A stretch of DNA of 64,000 bases from Cepaea nemoralis. Taxonomy: Eukaryota > Mollusca > Gastropoda > Stylommatophora > Helicidae. Below the pieces are notes generated by a model, which did no database searches, was not told the origin of the DNA, and worked only from the letters and a program-made list of their open reading frames with translations. Numbering within the stretch: the first letter of the stretch is position 1; every line of letters begins with the position of its first letter. This document shows positions 23,908-34,698 of the stretch, piece by piece. Both the position numbers and the translations under genes were made by a program. The stretch lies in the NCBI GenBank assembly GCA_014155875.1, contig JACEFZ010022401.1, positions 118,501 through 182,500 of the forward strand, written 5' to 3'.

Positions 23908-24483
23908 TGTATGTACAACATATTTCAGCAGCTTGTGTCTACATTTCTTATGTTCGGAATATCACCATTGCACCCCGGAGAGGTTATGTGTTGAGATCTG
24001 CCCCTCAACAAATCCGACAATTGTCTTAATGAGGACGTTGACCTTTCAGTTGATATTATGTTTATTCCAGCCATTATTTATCAGCCAACCACTTTACTGG
24101 CCAGGCAGGATATTTCCGTCATACTTTTGCTCAAACCATTTCATTCTTTCCTCTTGTCAGTGTTTCGCTCCAATGATACGTTTTCTCCGTCTGCGCTGGT
24201 TGGTATTAAATCCTTGTGACTCAAAGACAACATAAACAATATAAAATAACACAAAGTAATGCAGCTTTACAGAACAGAGGAACGAAACACACAGGATGCT
24301 GCGGCGACTAGCCTTCGTCAGCAAACAAAAATACATACATAAAACACAATAACATAATCACGGAGAAGACCCTGCAGTGACTACATTAAGGCATAAGAAC
24401 GGAATGAGAAGAACAACAAGATGAAAAATTAGAGCATTGAGGAAAAAATAAAATGTTTTAAATTTTAAATCTTGTTATTCTTC
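23908..24483. other. No gene recognised
   Basis: AT-rich sequence. GACTAGCCTTCGTCAGCAAA near 24307 resembles pieces near 12643 and 19810. No domain. Confidence 0.45.
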
Positions 24484-26188
24484 TCATCCCGGATATTTGC
24501 AGATGATGTGCTGGTGTACAAACAGGGCAGGGACAGGGCCAGTTTGGCGAGACTTACAGATGGCGGTAAATGGGGTTGCAGAGTGATGCAGGGAAGCAGG
24601 GACCATTATAAACCCAGACAAGGCATCGTTCGTGTGGTACTCCCTGGATAACCGGATCGTCAAGGCAGATGTCCCAGGTATAATGTTGAATGGATGTCCT
24701 CTTAGGCGAGAGAGTAAATTGAAGTACTTGGGTATCACCTTTGACAGGTGTTTATCTTTTAAGGATCATGTGGAGGCTTTGGTGGTGAAGGCTGGTAGGG
24801 GACTTAATGCATTGAGAGCTATGGCAGCAACCAGGGTAGACCAGAGGATGCTTTACAGCAGGGGTGGCCAACCTTTTCAGCAGGTGGGCCAAATTTCAGA
24901 AATAATATTTCCTGCCGGGCCACGCACCTAATTTTGTTTGTCAAATTAAAGTAAACAAGCAAGTGTGCTACAGCTTCGACCACATCGTCGTTTCCCACTC
25001 TGCGGGCCGCAACATGACTACTTGCGGGCCGCATGCGGCCCGCGGACCTCGTGCTGGCCACCCCTGCTTTACAGGCTTTATCAGCAGTTAATAATTTCTG
25101 TCTTTGAGTATGGTATGGGGCTGCTGACAGTATCAAAAAGCCAACTTGAAAATGCCGCTATGCGGTTAAACCTGGGGTGCACAAAGGACACACCAATTAT
25201 ATGCATGAGGCATATCATGGCGCTACCAACAATGACGGATATTCATATCGTCCTTCGGGCCAAATGGTACCCGAGAGTTGCCGCAGACAGGGATCACCCG
25301 CTGCATGCAGCAATGGATATGGTCAAAGGCCATAGACTAAGACGAAGCAGGTCCTGGATGGCACAGTCATAACTTTCTATAAGTAAGGTGTGTGATCTAG
25401 AGACCATCAATCGTGAAAGAGAGTGAGTGGAAGTTCCGGATGACATGACGGACTGGCACAATGTAATAATAACACTGGGTCGTGAGTGCAGAGAATGGGC
25501 AGCGGGCCGCACTGAGTTTGAAGTGCAACAGCTGATCCAGAGCAACACACATCAAGGTGACATAGTCATCTACACCGATGGGTCAGTGGTGAGAAACAGA
25601 CGTAGTGGTTGCGGCTTTATTGCAAAGGCTAATGGGCGAGTCTTGAAAAAGAAGAGTCTGGCATATGAGACTACGACCTCCAGCTTGAGAATAGAGTTGG
25701 AGGCAATAACAGCGGCATTCCGGTGGCCAGAGGAGACCACTGCAACACACGTTGTATTCATTACGGATTCAAAGAGTATGCGTAGGAAGGGGGAGAAAGG
25801 AATGTTTCGTGTGGAATGGCGCTTGTCGCTTCAGAGTTCAGAGGTCACAGATTGTGAGAATTGTATGGATATTTTCCTTGGCCATGCGGAGATGCGGGGG
25901 AATGAACAGGCTGATAGGCTAGCAGGGAATGCACCTCTTGGTGGCAGATTGCCTATGGACAAGGGGGAAGTGGTCGTGCGCTTATGGGACCATGTGGAGA
26001 AGGCGGAGGAACAGGTTGAGAGCCCATATGTATAAAGAATGAGATTGATGGGGATCGGCATGGGTTCTGGAAGAATCTCAGAACTGAGAGTGAAGACCAG
26101 GAGAACTTTTAATCAGAAAGTGGTGGGAACGATTAGTAGAGAGACTCTTCGTTGCCTGTTGAACGAGGAGACGGAGCACATAAGGGAA
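24484..26188 (+). pseudogene. LINE-C copy: RT C-half + RNase H, 5'-truncated, split by a MITE
   Basis: Starts inside the RT at FADDVLVYKQGRDRA (about 24490), breaks, then continues in one frame from 24632: LKYLGITFDRCLSFKDHVE, an interruption by a hAT MITE (24859-25066), RLYQQLIISVFEYGMGLL, and LGCTKDTPIICMRHIMALP. After stops near 25370 and 25423, RNase H follows: IYTDGSVV, RIELEAITAAF, VFITDSKS, and GNEQADRLAGNAP (about 25890-25930). The acidic residues of this RNase H are kept. The last recognisable part is GTISRETLRCLL (about 26129). It ends directly in a 300-bp GAA array. It is the closest family match to the copies at 33086 and 36671. Confidence 0.85.
24859..25066. mobile_element. hAT-type MITE inside LINE-C
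   Basis: 208 bp with terminal inverted repeats CAGGGGTGGCCA and TGGCCACCCCTG. An 8-bp target duplication CTTTACAG is at 24851-24858 and 25067-25074. Removing the element plus one target copy (216 bp) rejoins the LINE-C reading frame (DQRMLY to RLYQQL). The interior is GC-rich (GCGGGCCGC repeats) with no transposase. The 8-bp duplication and CAGGGGTG ends are typical of hAT. Confidence 0.95.
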
Positions 26189-26189
26189 T

Positions 26190-26339
26190 AGTAGAAGAAG
26201 AAGAAGAAGAAGAAGAAGAAGAAGAAGAAGAAGAAGAAGAAGAAGAAGAAGAAGAAGAAGAAGAAGGAGGAGGAGGAGAAGAAGAAGAAGAAGAAGAAGA
26301 AGAAGAAGAAGAAGAAGAAGAAGAAGAAGAAGAAGAAGA

Positions 26340-26370
<31 letters not shown>

Positions 26371-26494
26371 GGAGGAGGAGAAGAAGAAGAAGAAGAAGAA
26401 GAAGAAAAGAAGAAGAAGAAGGAGAAGAAGAAGAAGAAGAAGAAGAAGAAGAAGAAGAAGAAGAAGAAGAAGAAGAAGAAGAAGAAGAAGAAGA
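26190..26494. repeat. (GAA)n microsatellite at a LINE-C 3' end
   Basis: About 300 bp of GAA with GGA interruptions. It begins at the point where LINE-C homology ends, so it may be an expanded retroposon tail (inference). Confidence 0.95.
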
Positions 26495-26779
26495 ATGTTG
26501 ATCGATGCCCTATTTGCATGATGATGTTTGCGTGTGACTTGTGACGTGTACCTATTTATAGGACTCGTCACCACGCTCGTGTTTCCTAGTGTTTGTAAAC
26601 ATAGAGACACGTCATTGGCCACGTGTCTCATTCGTGACGATAGTTGGTTTATTCAGTGACATGGCGACTTGCACGTGCTGTGATGTCACGGCATAAGCAG
26701 GCTAAAGCCAATCAAGAAAATGGAGAACTCACAACACACGCCATACCCTTACGGGCATACATTAATTCATCGTCAAGAG
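26495..26779. other. No gene recognised
   Basis: Unique sequence. It contains an imperfect CACGTG-type run (GACACGTCATTGGCCACGTG near 26606), with no further support as a control site. Confidence 0.35.
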
Positions 26780-27260
26780 CCTTGCCGGTTGGCGTGGGCG
26801 ATCATGCCTCTTCACAAATTGCGATTTCCGACGGCATTGATCAATTCGTGTATTGACTAACTTCCGTGCCATGACACTAAACTGACAAAAATTTTCTTTC
26901 GCTGTCTTCCTCTATCTCTCCACAAATCTTTCCAGTTGTCATAAATTGTTCTCGTTTTTATCTTCTCATAACGTGGCCAAAAATTATGATTGTCTCTTTC
27001 TGATGTTTGTGATAAGCTGTTTTTGCGACTTAACCTCCCTCAAAAGGTCGAGATTGTTAATTTCGGCCCTCCGAAGAGTTTTCAGCATTCTTCCATAAAG
27101 ACACATCTCCAAGCCTACTGGGAATTTTCGCCTTTTACGAATTGTCCAGGACTCGCAGCCGTTTGTTAGAACTGGTTCTATGTAACGCAATGTTCTTCAA
27201 TGCCTCTATTCTCATAACATGACCAGACAATGCTATTTGTCTAATTCTTAAATGTGTATA
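26780..27260 (-). pseudogene. LINE-D 3' fragment, rearranged
   Basis: Minus-strand readings include YIEPVLTNGCESWTIRKRR, LEMCLYGRMLKTLRRAEINN and KQLITNIRKRQ (26984-27190), matching CYIEPVLLYGCEAWT and REIRRRQ of the copy at 63396-63953. The 3'-most piece (26780-26900) pairs with the NLWRGMIAH region of 31765-32025. A separate block at about 27185-27260 (RIRQIALSGHVMRIEALKN) belongs further towards the C-terminus but lies upstream, so the copy is rearranged or made of two insertions. Many stops. Confidence 0.7.
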
Positions 27261-27609
27261 TAATGTTGTAGTTTCATTAGTCACCCCGAGACCGGTATTT
27301 ATCAGGACCAACATAAGATAGAAAGGAAATAACCAGGCAGCACAAAAAACAACCTTATCCGACAAACAGAGGGGAACCAATAAAACCAGTATGAATTAGG
27401 ACTAACAGTCCACACAACCACGGATCTCAACAATAACCACAGCCGAGGAGGAAGGTTTAACGAGACCGAATTTGAAATTTTTTTTTTTTTTTAAATTGGA
27501 ATTGGAACTAGTCACCCCCAGGCAGTCATTATTAGTTACTTTGGCAGTCCAAAGTATTCGCAGCTTTATGAAACTATAGAATAATTAACTGATTTAGTGT
27601 TAAAAAAAA

Positions 27610-27687
27610 CCAGAGAGACGAATGGAGACGAATTGTATCTACAGCAAAGAACCTCAATGGCTCGGAACGCTGAAGAAGAAGATGATA
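27610..27687 (+). mobile_element. LINE-E 3' end, very short 5'-truncated copy
   Basis: Encodes QRDEWRRIVSTAKNLNGSER and a stop, then GAAGAAGAAGATGAT and an A-run. The same C-terminus occurs on the minus strand at 57141-57290. A typical dead-on-arrival insertion of under 80 bp. Confidence 0.75.
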
Positions 27688-28714
27688 AAAAAAAAGTAGG
27701 TTTTGACCAAACATAGTACACAATCAAATTATCAAGTATTATAATGAAAATCTCCGTTCACTGAGCATTTAAATTGCGGAAGCTATTACGAAACAAAACA
27801 AACAATGCGACGACTATAGTATGGCGAAGTATCACCACTTTGCTCAATTGGGAAGTGATACTTGGCGACATATATTGCCCTTTGTCACTGAATCGGTTAA
27901 GAAAAGAAAAAAGCAAGACAAGCATAAATATCTAAACGTAATAAAATACTCACAACCAGCATAGACACAGAAAGACATAACAACCAATAGAAATCACAAA
28001 CAAAAACGCACACAGCAACAAAACAAAGACAGAAACAACATGTCAAAAACAGTATCCATAATCCTTCTTCTATTTTGTCCTTGTCAGGACATTCTACTGC
28101 AGAAATTCCGTTAACATCAGAATCTCCCATTCTTCTGCGCGGCCCTTTGTTTACCTTGTCAACGACAAGCTCCAATTAAAACCCCAATCTTCTCGGAACT
28201 CCGGAGATTTGCAACAAGACAGAGAAGTTATCGATATTGTGGGAAATGTTATCAGTTATCCCGTCACTTCCCTGGCAACACTTACACAACGGCTCGTGCA
28301 ATTTCCCCACGTGGCACGTCACGCGTCCACACTCCGTGTTTTCTGCAAACTCCTGGAGCTGTTTTCAAGCGGCGTTGTGACTATTCACTATGTTTCCGTT
28401 ATGGATAATATTATGACAGATTTGTGACAAAGATAATCTTTAAGAATTACCCTGTTTCTTTTGTCTTCAAAGCGACGGATAACGCAGCCATTTTGGGTGG
28501 AAGATTTATTTAAAAAAAAAACAAAAACGAACAAACAAACAAAACAAAAGCTCTGAACTGATTCAGTGCCAAACAAAACAGTAGGTTTGGATCAGACATG
28601 GTACACACTCGAATGAACAAGTATTGTAATATACATTTTCCTTCACCGAACACTGAAATTACGAAAGATACCACGACACAAAAGAAATAACGCGATGACC
28701 ATAGTATAGTGATA
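27688..28714. other. No gene recognised
   Basis: AT-rich sequence. TAGGTTTTGACCAAACATAG (about 27699) and TAGGTTTGGATCAGACATGG (about 28582) are a diverged pair, each followed by a similar ACA-C and GTATTGTAAT/GTATTATAAT context and ACTGAGCATTTAAATT/ACCGAACACTGAAATT. So roughly 150 bp is duplicated about 880 bp apart. No coding evidence. Confidence 0.45.
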
Positions 28715-29282
28715 TACTAGAGGGAGAAAGTGGAGAGAGAGGGATAGAGAGAGGGGGAGAGGGAGGGAGAGAGAATAAGAGAGAGGGTATGAAAGAGAGA
28801 AGGGAGAGAGATGGAGGGAGTGCGAGTGAGAGATATTGAGAGGGACAGAGAGAGTGATGGAGTGAGCGAGAGGGTGATATAGAGAGAGGTAGAGTGAGCG
28901 AGAGAGAGAGGGAGAGAGCGGAGAGAGATAGAGAGAGGGGGAGAGAGGGAGAGAGCGGAGAGAGATAGAGAGAGGGGGAGAGAGGGAGGGAGAGAGAGGG
29001 TAGGGAAAGAGAGAAGGGAGAGAGATAGAGGAAGTGAGAGATAGTGAGAGGGAGAGAGGGACAGAGAGAGCGATGGAGTGAGCGAGAGGGTGAAGTAGAG
29101 AGAGCGAGAGTGAGCGAGAGAGAGAGAGAGAGAGCGAGAGGGAGGGGGGATTGACAGAAAGTGAGGGAAAGGGAGAGAGAGGGATAGAGAGCGAGAAGGA
29201 GAGTGAGAGAAAGAGAGAGAGAGAAAGAGAGAGAGTGAGTGAGAGAGAGAGGGATAGAGAGCGAGAAGGAGAGTGAGCGAAA

Positions 29283-29329
<47 letters not shown>

Positions 29330-29342
29330 TGAGAGTAAGAAG

Positions 29343-29404
<62 letters not shown>
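28715..29404. repeat. GA-rich low-complexity tract ending in pure (GA)n
   Basis: About 690 bp of GA with GG, TA and GC interruptions; pure from about 29345 to 29404. Two near-identical sub-blocks (GGAGAGAGATAGAGAGAGGG at about 28919 and 28961) show local duplication. Confidence 0.92.
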
Positions 29405-29410
<6 letters not shown>

Positions 29411-29694
29411 ACCCTTTAGGAGCCAAATCTTAACTAATTTTTAGGTATCTAGGTCACGTCCGGTTCGACCTATCTGCTCGGTCTAGACCAGATAATGCAA
29501 TTAAGTGTGCCAGTGAAGACAGAAACACTAAATGGATGACTCGTTCTTGAGAGTTTCTGATGAATGATAGATCGTCTCTGGCGTGTTTCAACCAAGGAAA
29601 CAAAATAAGTAAAGGATCAGGTACATAGAGGTCACACATACTATTTTGAAATTTCAAATTACGTTTTAGCTAATTCGTTCATAACACACATGTT
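29405..29694. other. No gene recognised
   Basis: Spacer between the GA tract and the LINE-C fragment. No feature recognised. Confidence 0.35.
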
Positions 29695-30113
29695 GGAGTT
29701 GTAGCCGACTCACAGAGCATGCTTTGTGCAGAGTGGCATGCTTCAGTTCAAAAACTGAAGAAAGGGACATGCTGGTGTGCTGGGAAACGATGAAGTGGAC
29801 AGATTGGCTGGGTCTGCTCCACACGGTGAGGTAGTGATGCACGAAAAGGCAGATGTGGTCAGTGGCCTATTTAATCGTGTTAATAATGTGGAAGGACAGA
29901 TAAATCGTCAAGGCCTCGACAGAATTGTTGGACAGGTGTGACCAGAGAATTTAGCCCACTCTCAGCTCTTCGAGGAAAGAACTGACGGACACATAATCAG
30001 ATTCGCATTATTGGTACCATAAGTATTGGGACTCTTCCTTGGCTATTGAGGATGAGGACTGAGCGCGTATGGGAATGTCCCAAGTGCTGTGATGTCGGTT
30101 CTTGAACCAGCTC
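29695..30113 (+). pseudogene. LINE-C RNase H and C-terminal fragment
   Basis: Reads VGVVADSQSML, then, after a break, GHAGVLGNDEVDRLAGSAP (about 29766-29822), HEKADVVSGLFNRVNNVEGQ and, after further frameshifts, the C-terminal end MRTERVWECPKCCDVGS with a stop at about 30104-30106. The last block matches the minus-strand fragment at 39336-39525 (IRTEHGWECHECCDFGS). RNase H His and Asp positions are recognisable. Several frameshifts; a decayed, 5'-truncated copy. Confidence 0.75.
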
Positions 30114-30604
30114 ATATCCTGTTCAATCCTTGTCCAGATATAATTAGTTATTTACCTTCTGTTGTCGGTGTAGATACGGAGCGGTGCTCGTGTGACGAAG
30201 CCGGTAAAGGCAGTCTCGTAGAATCCCGTACAATTAACAGACAAGCGGGACGCAGAGGTGTTTCCAAGGCAACAGGGCCGGGTTATATACTGGCCAAGAC
30301 CTATTGACGCGTCCTCGTCGAGCGTCCTGGGCAACAGGTCCCTTCGGGGTCCTGGCTAATGTCAGTAGGATCGCCGATTCCTCCGAAGTCGGAGAGTGTC
30401 TGCCTGTACGGCGAGGAACCACAGGTCTGCACACCAATAAGCCAGACATGGGACAACGGATACTCACGCAAACCGCAGGTCCTGTATGACATCACACTGA
30501 TGTTGGACAACAGGATGCCTTCATCCGACATACAGGACTTTGCGTTGGAGCTCAAGCCAACGAACACAAGCAAGCAAGCAAGCAACAGACAAGCGGAAAA
30601 AAAG
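30114..30604. other. No gene recognised
   Basis: GC-richer than its surroundings, with overlapping open frames on both strands but no domain. (CAAG)n-like AAGCAAGCAAGCAA lies at about 30567-30581. Confidence 0.4.
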
Positions 30605-30957
30605 CCTGGTTGCTTTGAAGATTTAGTTGTATGGGAGAATGCTGAACATTCCCGTGGACAGCCAAAATGTACAATTTGGACATTTTGAAGAAGGTTTACT
30701 TGTAAAGACAATTTATCAAAAATATCAGAAAGAGGCAGCTTCATATTTTGGGCCACATAAAGAGAAGACAAAACTCGATCATGTTGCGACAACTGGAAAC
30801 ATTTGTGGAAAGAGAGATAGATAAAGAGAACAATAGCAAATTCTTGACAGTCTTGTGTCATGGCACGGAAGGGAGTCAACACATGAACTGATCCATGTCG
30901 TTAGAGATCCCAAAATATGGAGAAGCATGATGTGCCTACGCCAATCGGCAAGACACT

Positions 30958-31002
<45 letters not shown>

Positions 31003-31003
31003 G
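30605..31003 (+). pseudogene. LINE-D 3' fragment with (GAT)n tail
   Basis: Readings in shifting frames: VKTIYQKYQKEAASYFGPHK, HVATTGNICGKRDR, ILDSLVSWHGRESTHELIHV and RDPKIWRSMM. These align with the C-terminal part of the copies at 31765(-) and 63199(-) (WHGRDRNTELIHDSGDR). It ends in a pure GAT run at about 30958-31001, taken as its 3' tail. Confidence 0.78.
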
Positions 31004-31640
31004 TCGTATAGCAGATTCTACAGTTAGGATGTGAAATGTTAATGTCAAAATGAGCTTGGGGTGGACAGTTCCCTTCCTCTTTCCGGCCTTCCCCCCAGTT
31101 TGCTACCCATTTTTTATGAGGATGGGTCGATGAAGATCCTTAATGGTCAGAAATAAAAACCATAGTCCTGCTTCTGCTGGTAGATGAACTTGAGCCACTG
31201 CCTTGGCAGGAGAGTGAACAAACCACAGCGGCTGCGGTTCTAGTCAGATATACCAGAGAACACCAAGAAACTCAATACGTTTACAACTACTAATGACCAA
31301 ACAGTGATATTCAGACAGGAGTATGAAATATAGCTCCTTAAAATGTAATCTTCCCAACTGAAAACATACAAAAGTTAATTTCAGAAGCCCTATTGGGGAT
31401 TTCAGGGTATTATTTAAATAGGATTAAATTTTAAGGAATGAAAATGAAGATGACTGGCTCGTTAGTTAATAACTTTAAAAAAAGTATGTTTCCGGGTTTA
31501 GACTTAATTCTGTCAGTCTGACTGCTTGCCTCCCTGAGTGCCTACTTGCCTACCTACTTACATACCTACTACCTAACTAACTAACTCTTTGTCTGTCTGC
31601 ATGCGTACCTACCTAACTCTCTGTCTTTCTGTATTTGGGA
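31004..31640. other. No gene recognised
   Basis: AT-rich sequence with a short block of CTACCTA/CTAACT units at about 31545-31590. No domain. Confidence 0.4.
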
Positions 31641-31649
31641 ATTGACAGA

Positions 31650-31657
31650 GAGTGTGT

Positions 31658-31727
<70 letters not shown>

Positions 31728-31735
31728 GAGAGAGA
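31650..31735. repeat. (GA)n and (CAGA)n microsatellite
   Basis: GA units followed by six CAGA units and GA again. Confidence 0.95.
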
Positions 31736-31749
31736 ATAATAGAGAGTAT

Positions 31750-32025
31750 ATCATCATCACCACATCCAGTTTAATGCCGGCTGAGTGGGCGATCATGCCT
31801 CTCCACAAATTACGATCTCCGACGTCATCGATCAGTTCGTGTGTTAACTCTCTTCCGTGTCATGACCCAAGACTGTCAAGAATCGTATCACCCTGTCTTC
31901 CTCTAATTCTCTTTCGGCAAATCTTTCCATTTGTCACAACATGTTCCCGTTTTTGTCTTCGACGAAGACTGCACCTTTCTGATGTTTGTGATAAGTTACT
32001 TTGCGACTCAGCTCTCTTAAAACGT
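31750..32025 (-). pseudogene. LINE-D 3' fragment
   Basis: Minus-strand readings: VVTNGKICRKRIRGRQGDTI, LDSL, a break, then WHGRE(L)THELIDDVGDRN and LWRGMIAHSAGIKLDVVMM. The (GATG)-type end at about 31750 is its short 3' tail. Frame changes once near the GRQGDTILDSL/HGRE junction. Confidence 0.75.
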
Positions 32026-32194
32026 CCTGAGTATGTATGTATGAATAAATGTTTGTTAGTGAGTTTGTGTTTGTGAATTAGTATATGTGTATATGAAGGA
32101 GTGTGTATTTGTGTGTTATTCAGCAGGTGCATAACTCAGAGAGTTTGTGTAAATGATATAAGTATGTATGTGAGTATGAATGTATATGTGTGAA
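32026..32194. repeat. TATG/TGTG-rich low-complexity sequence
   Basis: Repeated GTATGTATG, GTTTGTG and TGTATATG motifs; no coding sign. Confidence 0.5.
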
Positions 32195-32385
32195 GAAAAG
32201 GATGGACAGAAAAACCACTGCAGGAGATCCTCCCCCTGGAAAGTCGAGCATTTTTTGCCCACATTGTCAAAGAATATTTCGAGCCAAAATAGGCCTTGTC
32301 TGTCATCTTAGAACTCACGGCTCCAAACTTTCAACCCCACTGGATTAAATGAATGGTCATCATCATTCTTGATGGACAAACAACA
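32195..32385 (+). mobile_element. LINE-A 3' fragment (5'-truncated copy)
   Basis: About 190 bp nearly identical to the end of LINE-A (3612-3805). Encodes VKKRMDRKTTAGDPPPGKSS, then FCPHCQRIFRAKIGL and HLRTHG: the C2H2 finger is kept. A stop replaces the codon before MNGHHHS. Its right edge defines the LINE-A 3' end. It is followed by GT repeats. Confidence 0.92.
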
Positions 32386-32397
32386 TATGTTTATGCA

Positions 32398-32399
32398 TG

Positions 32400-32467
<68 letters not shown>
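32398..32467. repeat. (GT)n microsatellite
   Basis: About 35 GT units directly behind the LINE-A fragment. Confidence 0.97.
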
Positions 32468-32469
<2 letters not shown>

Positions 32470-32639
32470 CGTGCCTATCTGCCCGCCTGCCAGCCTGCCT
32501 GCCTGCCTGCGTGCCTGCCTGCCTGTCTGCCTTTCTCATAACATGGTAATGTGTATTTTTTATGTTCACAACATTGGTTTGACAATGTTTTATTTCCTAT
32601 GTGATGTAGCATGGACAACAGACAATTGATGCACAAAAG

Positions 32640-32735
32640 ATGAGTGGTTGGAAGGGCTGAATGTAAGACGGGCCTATTTGCCCAATTTGTGAACCTTTGA
32701 CAATAAAGTTTATTCGTTCGTTCGTTCTGTCTCTG
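32640..32735 (+). repeat. Possible retroposon 3' end with AATAAA and (TTCG)n
   Basis: TTTGACAATAAAGTTTATTC followed by GTTCGTTCGTTC. A similar TTTTGACAATAAAATCTTTT ends the SINE-C copy near 36630-36650. The polyadenylation-like AATAAA plus tetranucleotide tail looks like a retroposon terminus; the family is uncertain. Confidence 0.45.
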
Positions 32736-32739
32736 CTTG

Positions 32740-32879
32740 TCTCTCAGCCTATTTGTCTGCCAGTCATTCTGCCTGTCTCTCTGCCTCCCTGCTTGCATAC
32801 CTACTACACATCTAACTAACTCTCTCTGTCTGTCTGCTTGCGTACGTACCCACAAATCTGTCTGTCTGCTAGGCCCACC

Positions 32880-32932
<53 letters not shown>

Positions 32933-32975
32933 GCCTGCCTGCCTGCCTTCCTGCCTGCCTGTCAGTCTATCTGTC
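32740..32975. repeat. (CTGT)n and CTGC-rich tract
   Basis: Mixed CTGTCTG/CTGCCTG sequence with pure CTGT at about 32879-32932, then CTGCCTGC. A shorter CTGC block is at about 32479-32530. Confidence 0.93.
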
Positions 32976-32984
32976 GGAATGGTC

Positions 32985-33085
32985 TATTTGCACGTCTTTC
33001 ACATAGGGACACTATACGATTTATTTACACGTCATTCACAGACAACGGGCTTTGCTAACTATTTACACGTCATTCACAGAGGGAC
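32985..33085. repeat. 38-bp minisatellite, left part, with target-site duplication
   Basis: Units on CTATTTACACGTCATTCACA. The last 12 bases (TCACAGAGGGAC, 33074-33085) are repeated at 34699-34710, flanking the LINE-C insertion. Confidence 0.88.
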
Positions 33086-34690
33086 TGTCACCAGTACTAT
33101 TCATCGTGTATACGGTGCCGATCACTGAACAACAGTTGGACGGGAGGGGTAGGACTCTGTCATTTGCTGACGACATTCTCGTGTATCGACAGGGTCGAGA
33201 TAGACAGGCGGTTGCCAATGATATGCAAGGCGAACTAGATCGAATTTCCTCATGGTGTGCTGATGCCATGACCTTGTCAACCCTGCAAAGGCATCGGTTA
33301 CATGGTTCTCCCTAAAAAACCATATTGTGAACACAGAACTGCCGGCAGTGAGAATGAAGGGGAGCATTTTGAGTAGAACCCAGTCGATGACATATCATGG
33401 CGTGAGGCTTGATCGCAGCCTGTCTTTCAGGGATCATGTCGATTATGCCATAACGAAAGTTCGAAACAGTTTGTCAGCAATGAGAGTCATGGCGACTGCC
33501 AATATCGAGCAAAGACTGCTAATACTTCTGTTCCAAGGACTGGTGCTTTCACCCATCGAGTATGCCCTGGCCATCCTCACTGTCAGCCCTACACAGATTG
33601 GAAGACTTGAAAAGGTACAAAACGAACCCATGCGCATCATTTTGGGCTGCACGAGAGACACCAGCTGTGTAGCAATGAGATACCTCCTTGACTTCCCGAC
33701 AATGAATCACAGGATCAAGATCTGGAGGGCTCGTGCATACTTAAAAATAAATGCAGATGAGCGGCACCCTCTGCGTGATGCTATATTCAGAGAAAAGGGT
33801 GACAAGCTAAAAGAGGGACAAATCATGGATGGGTCGGGCGGAAGATGTCGTCAGACAGGTCTGCAGTACTACCAGAATCAACCCCGGCAAGGAATGGGTG
33901 CCGGTGCCACCAGCTTTTAAGTGCACTTTCTCCTGCATTATCACACTCGACAGACGGTGCAGAGAGCAGAACCCTGCCGCTGTCAATGCTGGGGTTAACG
34001 CGCTCATCTATGAACACTCAGATAGCCCTGAAGTGCTTATCTATACTGATGGATCTATTGTAAAGCAGCAGAGAAGTGCGTGAGCATTTACAGCCCGTTC
34101 AGCGGGCCGAACCGTACAAGAATCCAGTGGTGCCCACTCTATGACCACGAGCAGCATGACGATGGAGGTGATGGCAGTTACACAGGCTTTCATATGGCTG
34201 GAATCACAGCATTATACCAACGTGTGTGTACTAAGTGATTCAATGAGATTGATTCGGAAGGTCGAAGCTGGATCTGTACGTAGACAGTGGACTGAGTCGC
34301 TGCGGAAGTCTGTTGTCCGTAAAGTCACCTTCATCTTCGTCCCGGGACATGCGGGAGCCGAGGGAAATGAACGAGCTGACAAACTGTCTGGCTCTGCACC
34401 CCCTGCAGATGGCCAGCCGATGGATCGTGCTGATGTTATTAACGCCCTTAAAGATATGGCGAGAACAGAGGACTTTGACGTCAGTGAATCCACATCATTG
34501 TCCAGGATGAAAGACTTGGGATTAAGAACTGGCACGGCCAGACATGAGAGGTACATCGGGAAAACGAGTTACCTCTTCAACCAACACAGAACTGGCATTA
34601 TTAGCCACCGAACGCTGATGCATATGCTGGGGGAGGATCTGAGCACCTATGGACCTGTCCGGAGTGCAATGAAGATACCCCAACTGATAA
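33086..34690 (+). pseudogene. LINE-C copy B: RT C-half + RNase H, frameshifted
   Basis: Closely similar to copy A at 36671. It keeps residues that copy A has lost: RT FADD at 33163-33174, RNase H Glu (GAG, 34165-34167, in TMEVMAV) and His (CAT, 34348-34350, in VPGHAG). It is broken instead by a frameshift at about 33270 (DADAL became DAMTL), another near 33820 and a TGA at 34081-34083 where copy A has Trp. RNase H motifs: IYTDGSIV, VLSDSMRLI and GNERADKLSG. The C-terminus is frameshifted near 34637 (GDLSTYGPVRSAM). Confidence 0.88.
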
Positions 34691-34698
34691 CTGATAAC
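33086..34698 (+). mobile_element. LINE-C copy B: 5'-truncated insertion with 12-bp target-site duplication
   Basis: Begins mid-RT (GLSPVLFIVYTVPITEQQLD) and ends in AACTGATAACTGATAAC, a short TGATAAC-type tail. The direct repeat TCACAGAGGGAC is at 33074-33085 and 34699-34710. It landed in a 38-bp minisatellite that continues on both sides. Confidence 0.92.
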
